From assembly GCF_001570525.1 (NCBI RefSeq), contig NZ_BBXC01000009.1, positions 240,363-304,362 on the forward strand: a stretch of DNA of 64,000 bases, in the 5' to 3' direction. Shown in pieces: positions 60,706 through 64,000 of this stretch. Made by a program: the position numbers and the translations under genes. This DNA comes from Herbidospora sakaeratensis (GTDB lineage Bacteria; Actinomycetota; Actinomycetes; Streptosporangiales; Streptosporangiaceae). The notes beneath the pieces were generated by a model. That model searched no databases. It was not told the DNA's origin and saw only the letters and a list, made by a program, of their open reading frames with translations. Numbering within the stretch: position 1 is the stretch's first letter; the number at the start of each line of letters is the position of its first letter.

Positions 60706-61595
60706 CTAGCGAGGGCCGCCCGGTGGACGTCCCGGGCCAGCCGGGTGATCTTCGTGACGGAGTCGGACCAGCGGGAGGTCTGGGTGGTCAGGATGACCTC
60801 GATGTAGCGGTCGCCCGCGCCGACGACGCCGGTGGTGTGCAACACGGCGTTGGCGAAGTCGACGGGAGCCGGGGCCCGGTAGGAGGCCGCCGCGCCGTTG
60901 CCCTTGCAGCGGACCGGCGGGACCGAGCCGTAGCCCGACCAGCCCTGCTTGACCGCCCACGGCTTGGCGACGCCGCGCGGGATGCCGAAGTACTGGTCGA
61001 AGCCGTCGCTGCCGCACGGCCCGGCCTGACGGAGCTGGCCCATGATCGTGTTCCGGACGGCGGGGGAGGCCTGTTCGAGGATGTACTTGTAGACCTTGGC
61101 GATGTCGAGCGCGCTGATCGCGGTGTAGCCCCAGAAGCCGGGCTTGCCGGCCGGGGGCGGGCCCGAGTCGGTGAGCTTCAGCTTCTTCGCCACCCGCTGG
61201 ATGATCTTCCCCTGGCCGCCGAGCGACCACAACTTCGTCGCGGCGTCGTCGTCGCTGACCCGCAACATCGGCTTGAGCAGGGCCAGGTTCGGCTTCTTCA
61301 CCCGCTCCAGGTGGTCGATGGCGATCATCAGCTTCACGACCGACGCCGAGCGGAACCGCTTGTGGACGTTGCGGCTGACCGTCACCTTCTTCTGCAGCCG
61401 GTCGTACACGACATAGCCGGTCGTGACGCCGGAGGGCACGCTGACCGGCTTCGGCGCGAGCTCCGCGGTTTTCGCGGGGGCCGCCTTTTCGACGGCCGTC
61501 TTCACGACGGTCGTCCTCCCGACGGCCGCGTCGCCGCCGGGGGCGGCGGAACAGGCGGTCAGTAAGAGCAGGGATACGAGTAGCAGGCGCGGCAC
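60702..61595 (-). CDS. Beta-lactamase-fold (class A-like) lipoprotein
   Basis: 297 residues from GTG 61595. Lipoprotein signal LLLVSLLLLTAC (Cys15) and a Val/Ala/Lys-rich linker to about 55. The class A-like core has SASVVKLM (SxxK motif), SDDDAATKL at the SDN place, and AVKQGWSG where KTG is usual; so the fold is beta-lactamase-type but antibiotic hydrolysis is not assured. TAGCGT lies just 8 bases before the start codon, suggesting leaderless translation. It may act on peptidoglycan or a peptide substrate outside the cell. Confidence 0.8.
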   Translation of the reverse strand: MPRLLLVSLLLLTACSAAPGGDAAVGRTTVVKTAVEKAAPAKTAELAPKPVSVPSGVTTGYVVYDRLQKKVTVSRNVHKRFRSASVVKLMIAIDHLERVKKPNLALLKPMLRVSDDDAATKLWSLGGQGKIIQRVAKKLKLTDSGPPPAGKPGFWGYTAISALDIAKVYKYILEQASPAVRNTIMGQLRQAGPCGSDGFDQYFGIPRGVAKPWAVKQGWSGYGSVPPVRCKGNGAAASYRAPAPVDFANAVLHTTGVVGAGDRYIEVILTTQTSRWSDSVTKITRLARDVHRAALAR

Positions 61596-61600
61596 CCGGC

Positions 61601-64000
61601 CTACGCTAGCCGACCCCGGCCACGGCGATCGTCGCTTTCCCGCCAGGCGGCCACCCGGGGCGGCAGCGTCGGCACCACCCTGCGGGGGCGGTCGGCCGGG
61701 TTGGCGGTGTGGGCGGGGTCGCGGCCGAGGGAGTCGAGGGCGATCTCGACGGCCCGCTCCAGCTGGGCGTCGACGCCCATCGCGTACTCCTGCGGGGTGA
61801 TGTCGACCTCCACGTCGGGGTCGGCGCCGTAGTTCTCCACCCGCCAGCCGACGTCGTCGAACGCGAAGGAGAACTCCGGTTGGGTGGTCAGCGTGCCGTC
61901 GGCCAGGCGGTGCCGGGGCCAGACGCCGACCACGCCTCCCCAGGTGCGTCTGCCGACCAGCGTGCCGAGGCCGAGCAGCTTGAAGGTGTGGCAGAAGATG
62001 TCGCCGTCCGATCCGGCCCACTCGTTCGTCAGGCCCACGATCGGGCCGCGCGGCGACTCGTCGGGGTAGGGGGCCGGGACGCCCCAGCGCGGGAAGTCGT
62101 AGCCGAGCCGCCGCCGCGACAACTTCTCCAGCAGCAGCGCCGACACGTTCCCGCCGCCGTTGAAGCGCACGTCGACGATGAGGGCCTCGCGGTCGTACTC
62201 GGTCAGGAAGCCCCGGTGGAACTCGGCGAAGCCCTCGGGGCCCATGTCGGGGACGTGGACGTAGCCGACCCGGCCCCCGGTGTGCTCGTGGACGAGCAGG
62301 CGGTTGGCGTTCACCCAGTCGCGGTAGCGGGCCGGCTGCTCGTCGCACAGGGCCCGCACGACCACCAGGTGGTATTCGTCGTCGCGTTCGATGGTCAGCT
62401 CGACCTCCTCGTCGGCGAGGTTGACCAGCAGCCGGCCGGGTGAGGCGTCGGGGCCGACGGGCATGCCGTTGATGGCGGTCACGACGTCGCCGGGGGCGAC
62501 GTCCACCCCCAGGCGGTTCAGCGGCGAGGTGGCGAGCGGGTCCCACGGGTCGCCGGTGACGATGCGGCCGACGATGTAGCGGCCGTCCTCGTAGAGCCAG
62601 TCGACGCCGAGTTTGCCCTGCCAGTAGTGGGGGCGGTCGCGGTACTCGCCGCCCGACTCGAAGGCGTGGGAGGTGCCGAGCTCGCCCAGCAGCTCCCACA
62701 GCAGGTCGGAGAACTCGCCCCGGGTGCCGACCCGGTCGACCAGCGGCAGGTAGCGGGCGTAGACGCCGTCCCAGTCGATGCCGGCCATGTCCTCGTCCCA
62801 GAAGTTCTCGCGCTGGAGCCGCCACGCCTCGCGGAACATCTGCCGCCACTCCGCCTCGGGCGCGACCGACACCTTCACCCGGTCGAGGTCGATCCAGCCG
62901 TCGTTGCGGTCGGTCTCGTCGTCCTCCGACGGGCTCTCCCCGGCCTTGACGACGCGCAGCCGGTCGCCCGACCGGTAGAGCAGGGTCGAGTGGTCGCGGC
63001 CGAGGCTGAAGTCGGCGACGTCGGAGACGAGCTCCTCGGCCTTCTGCTTGGCGAACTCGTAGCAGTGCAGGGTCGAGCCGTGGTCGCCGACCACCGGGGT
63101 CGTGGTGTAGATGACCTTGCCCTTGAGCCCGGCGACCCGCTGGTAGCGGTTCTCGTCGACGGGGAAGGCGACGATCCGGTGGGTGAGGCCCTCGGTGTGG
63201 ATCTCGAAGTCGGGTTCCTCGGTGTCCTCGTGGTCGAGCGGCCGGGGTTCCGGTACGAACGGCGACCCGATCCCCTCGCGCAGCGCCACGGCGTAGGGGC
63301 GGGTGCCCATCGGGAAACCCAGGTCGAACTGGAGCTCGTCGTAGACGGGGTTGAACACCCGCTGCCCGATGAAGTAGAGGTAGCGGCCCTCGGGGTCGAA
63401 GGCGGGCCGCCGGTCGACCAGCACCGGGTCGGTCGCCGGGGCGATCTCGCCGGTCTCGGCGTTGAACAGCTTGATGACGGTCGTCTGCCGGGCGACCGGG
63501 CACGCGTAGGCGAGCCAGGTTCCGTCGGGCGACCACGCCGGGTCCTCGATGGCGCCGAACGGGCTGGCCTCCACCTCGGTCACCGTCGCCCCGTCGTCGT
63601 GCAGTTCGACGACCAGCAGCTCGTTGCGGTGGTTGGTGACGGCGAACCGGTCGCCCCTGGGAGAGACCTCCAGCTCGGTGATGCGGCCGGTGTCGGCGTC
63701 GTCGAGCCGAATCGGGTCCTCGTGCGACAACACGACCAGCACCTCGCGGTCGGCGTCGTCGCTGGCCGCCGCGACCAGCCGGTCGCCGTCGTCGTCGAGC
63801 CAGGTCAGGAACCGGTAACGGACGCCGTCGGGCTCGCCGTGCTGGAGCACCGGGCCCTCCCAGCAGGCGAACGAGAACGCCTTCCCCCGGGTGGTGACGG
63901 CCAGCCGCGAGCCGTCGGGGCTGAGGGTCGCGCTGTCGAGGTAGCCCGCCGCCGGCACGAACCGGCGGTTGCGCTGGGTCAGCGAACTGCCGAGCCGCAC
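61601..64000 (-). CDS. Tricorn-protease-like serine peptidase, N-terminus outside window
   Basis: At least 799 residues are visible; the start lies beyond 64000. The upstream part is a beta-propeller (repeated SPDG/SPRG/WSPDG motifs), then a helical domain, a PDZ domain (LGVDVAPGDVVTAINGMPVG) and the C-terminal protease domain with GLTNEWAGSDGDIF containing the nucleophile Ser. Tricorn degrades peptides released by the proteasome in the cytosol. Only 5 bases separate it from the lipoprotein gene's start on the same strand. Confidence 0.9.
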   Translation of the reverse strand: MRLGSSLTQRNRRFVPAAGYLDSATLSPDGSRLAVTTRGKAFSFACWEGPVLQHGEPDGVRYRFLTWLDDDGDRLVAAASDDADREVLVVLSHEDPIRLDDADTGRITELEVSPRGDRFAVTNHRNELLVVELHDDGATVTEVEASPFGAIEDPAWSPDGTWLAYACPVARQTTVIKLFNAETGEIAPATDPVLVDRRPAFDPEGRYLYFIGQRVFNPVYDELQFDLGFPMGTRPYAVALREGIGSPFVPEPRPLDHEDTEEPDFEIHTEGLTHRIVAFPVDENRYQRVAGLKGKVIYTTTPVVGDHGSTLHCYEFAKQKAEELVSDVADFSLGRDHSTLLYRSGDRLRVVKAGESPSEDDETDRNDGWIDLDRVKVSVAPEAEWRQMFREAWRLQRENFWDEDMAGIDWDGVYARYLPLVDRVGTRGEFSDLLWELLGELGTSHAFESGGEYRDRPHYWQGKLGVDWLYEDGRYIVGRIVTGDPWDPLATSPLNRLGVDVAPGDVVTAINGMPVGPDASPGRLLVNLADEEVELTIERDDEYHLVVVRALCDEQPARYRDWVNANRLLVHEHTGGRVGYVHVPDMGPEGFAEFHRGFLTEYDREALIVDVRFNGGGNVSALLLEKLSRRRLGYDFPRWGVPAPYPDESPRGPIVGLTNEWAGSDGDIFCHTFKLLGLGTLVGRRTWGGVVGVWPRHRLADGTLTTQPEFSFAFDDVGWRVENYGADPDVEVDITPQEYAMGVDAQLERAVEIALDSLGRDPAHTANPADRPRRVVPTLPPRVAAWRESDDRRGRGRLA

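Noticed and set aside
1-64000. tRNA, rRNA, insertion sequence, prophage or integron features
   Set aside because: No cloverleaf, ribosomal, transposase, integrase or terminal-repeat signal was seen on either strand.

Overview
The window is a 64 kb piece of a very GC-rich chromosome. It has GC-ending codons, many GTG and TTG starts, and 4-bp ATGA/GTGA stop-start overlaps. An ECF sigma factor with DGPF proteins, an AccD6/PccB-like carboxyltransferase, a PknB-like kinase, sugar ABC operons without their own ATPase, and an Mca/MshB-like deacetylase all point to an actinobacterium. A Streptosporangiales or Streptomyces-like actinomycete is my inference; there is no rRNA to fix the genus. I see no tRNA, rRNA, insertion sequence, prophage or CRISPR array. 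Genes are tightly packed: the longest stretch without an intact gene (23958-24573) holds a decayed pseudogene, and the next longest is about 155 bp (35684-35839).

Region 1 (1-16.2 kb) is a polyamine and methionine-salvage island. A decarboxylase-speD-speE operon makes spermidine-type polyamines and releases methylthioadenosine (MTA). The neighbouring genes can return MTA to methionine: mtnK, mtnA, mtnB, mtnC, mtnD, a nucleoside hydrolase that could cleave MTA, a sugar-type ABC importer lacking an ATPase, and a complete nucleoside-type (BMP/NupA) ABC importer. No mtnP or mtnN nucleosidase and no final aminotransferase are in the window. A short inverted-repeat motif (GTAGGA...GTAG-like) occurs upstream of both divergent control points. 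Embedded at 2.1-4.6 kb are a gamma-glutamylcyclotransferase-M24 peptidase fusion and an NDK-like protein.

Region 2 (16.3-27.9 kb) is mixed: an acyl-CoA carboxyltransferase, a Ser/Thr kinase, a TetR/oxidoreductase divergent pair with two near-perfect operators, secreted and membrane proteins, an ADP-ribosylglycohydrolase, a decayed DUF3427 pseudogene, a HhH-SNF2 helicase and an MFS permease. Region 3 (27.8-34.3 kb) is a carbohydrate (probably alpha-glucan or alpha-glucoside) module: two permeases, a binding lipoprotein, a LacI regulator and, divergently, a glycogen-debranching-type glycosidase, with paired LacI-type operators between.

Region 4 (34.3-45.4 kb) is housekeeping and accessory: a PIG-L deacetylase, an actP-DUF485 symporter operon, a cytosine-deaminase-like amidohydrolase, an ECF42-type sigma factor with two DGPF proteins, NAD kinase, a P-loop-degenerate uridine-kinase-like protein, and a peroxiredoxin.

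Region 5 (45.5-57 kb) is the most unusual. A tight operon (NfeD/YuaF-like membrane protein, flotillin, a 1554-aa DUF3686-type AAA ATPase, and an unknown 219-aa protein) faces a two-gene TIR plus TIR-NB-ARC-TPR (bacterial NLR-like) operon whose seven TPR-type repeats are nearly identical at DNA level. The window closes with a HAD-HerA-like fusion, a nitronate monooxygenase, a DUF2293 protein, a beta-lactamase-fold lipoprotein and a truncated tricorn protease.
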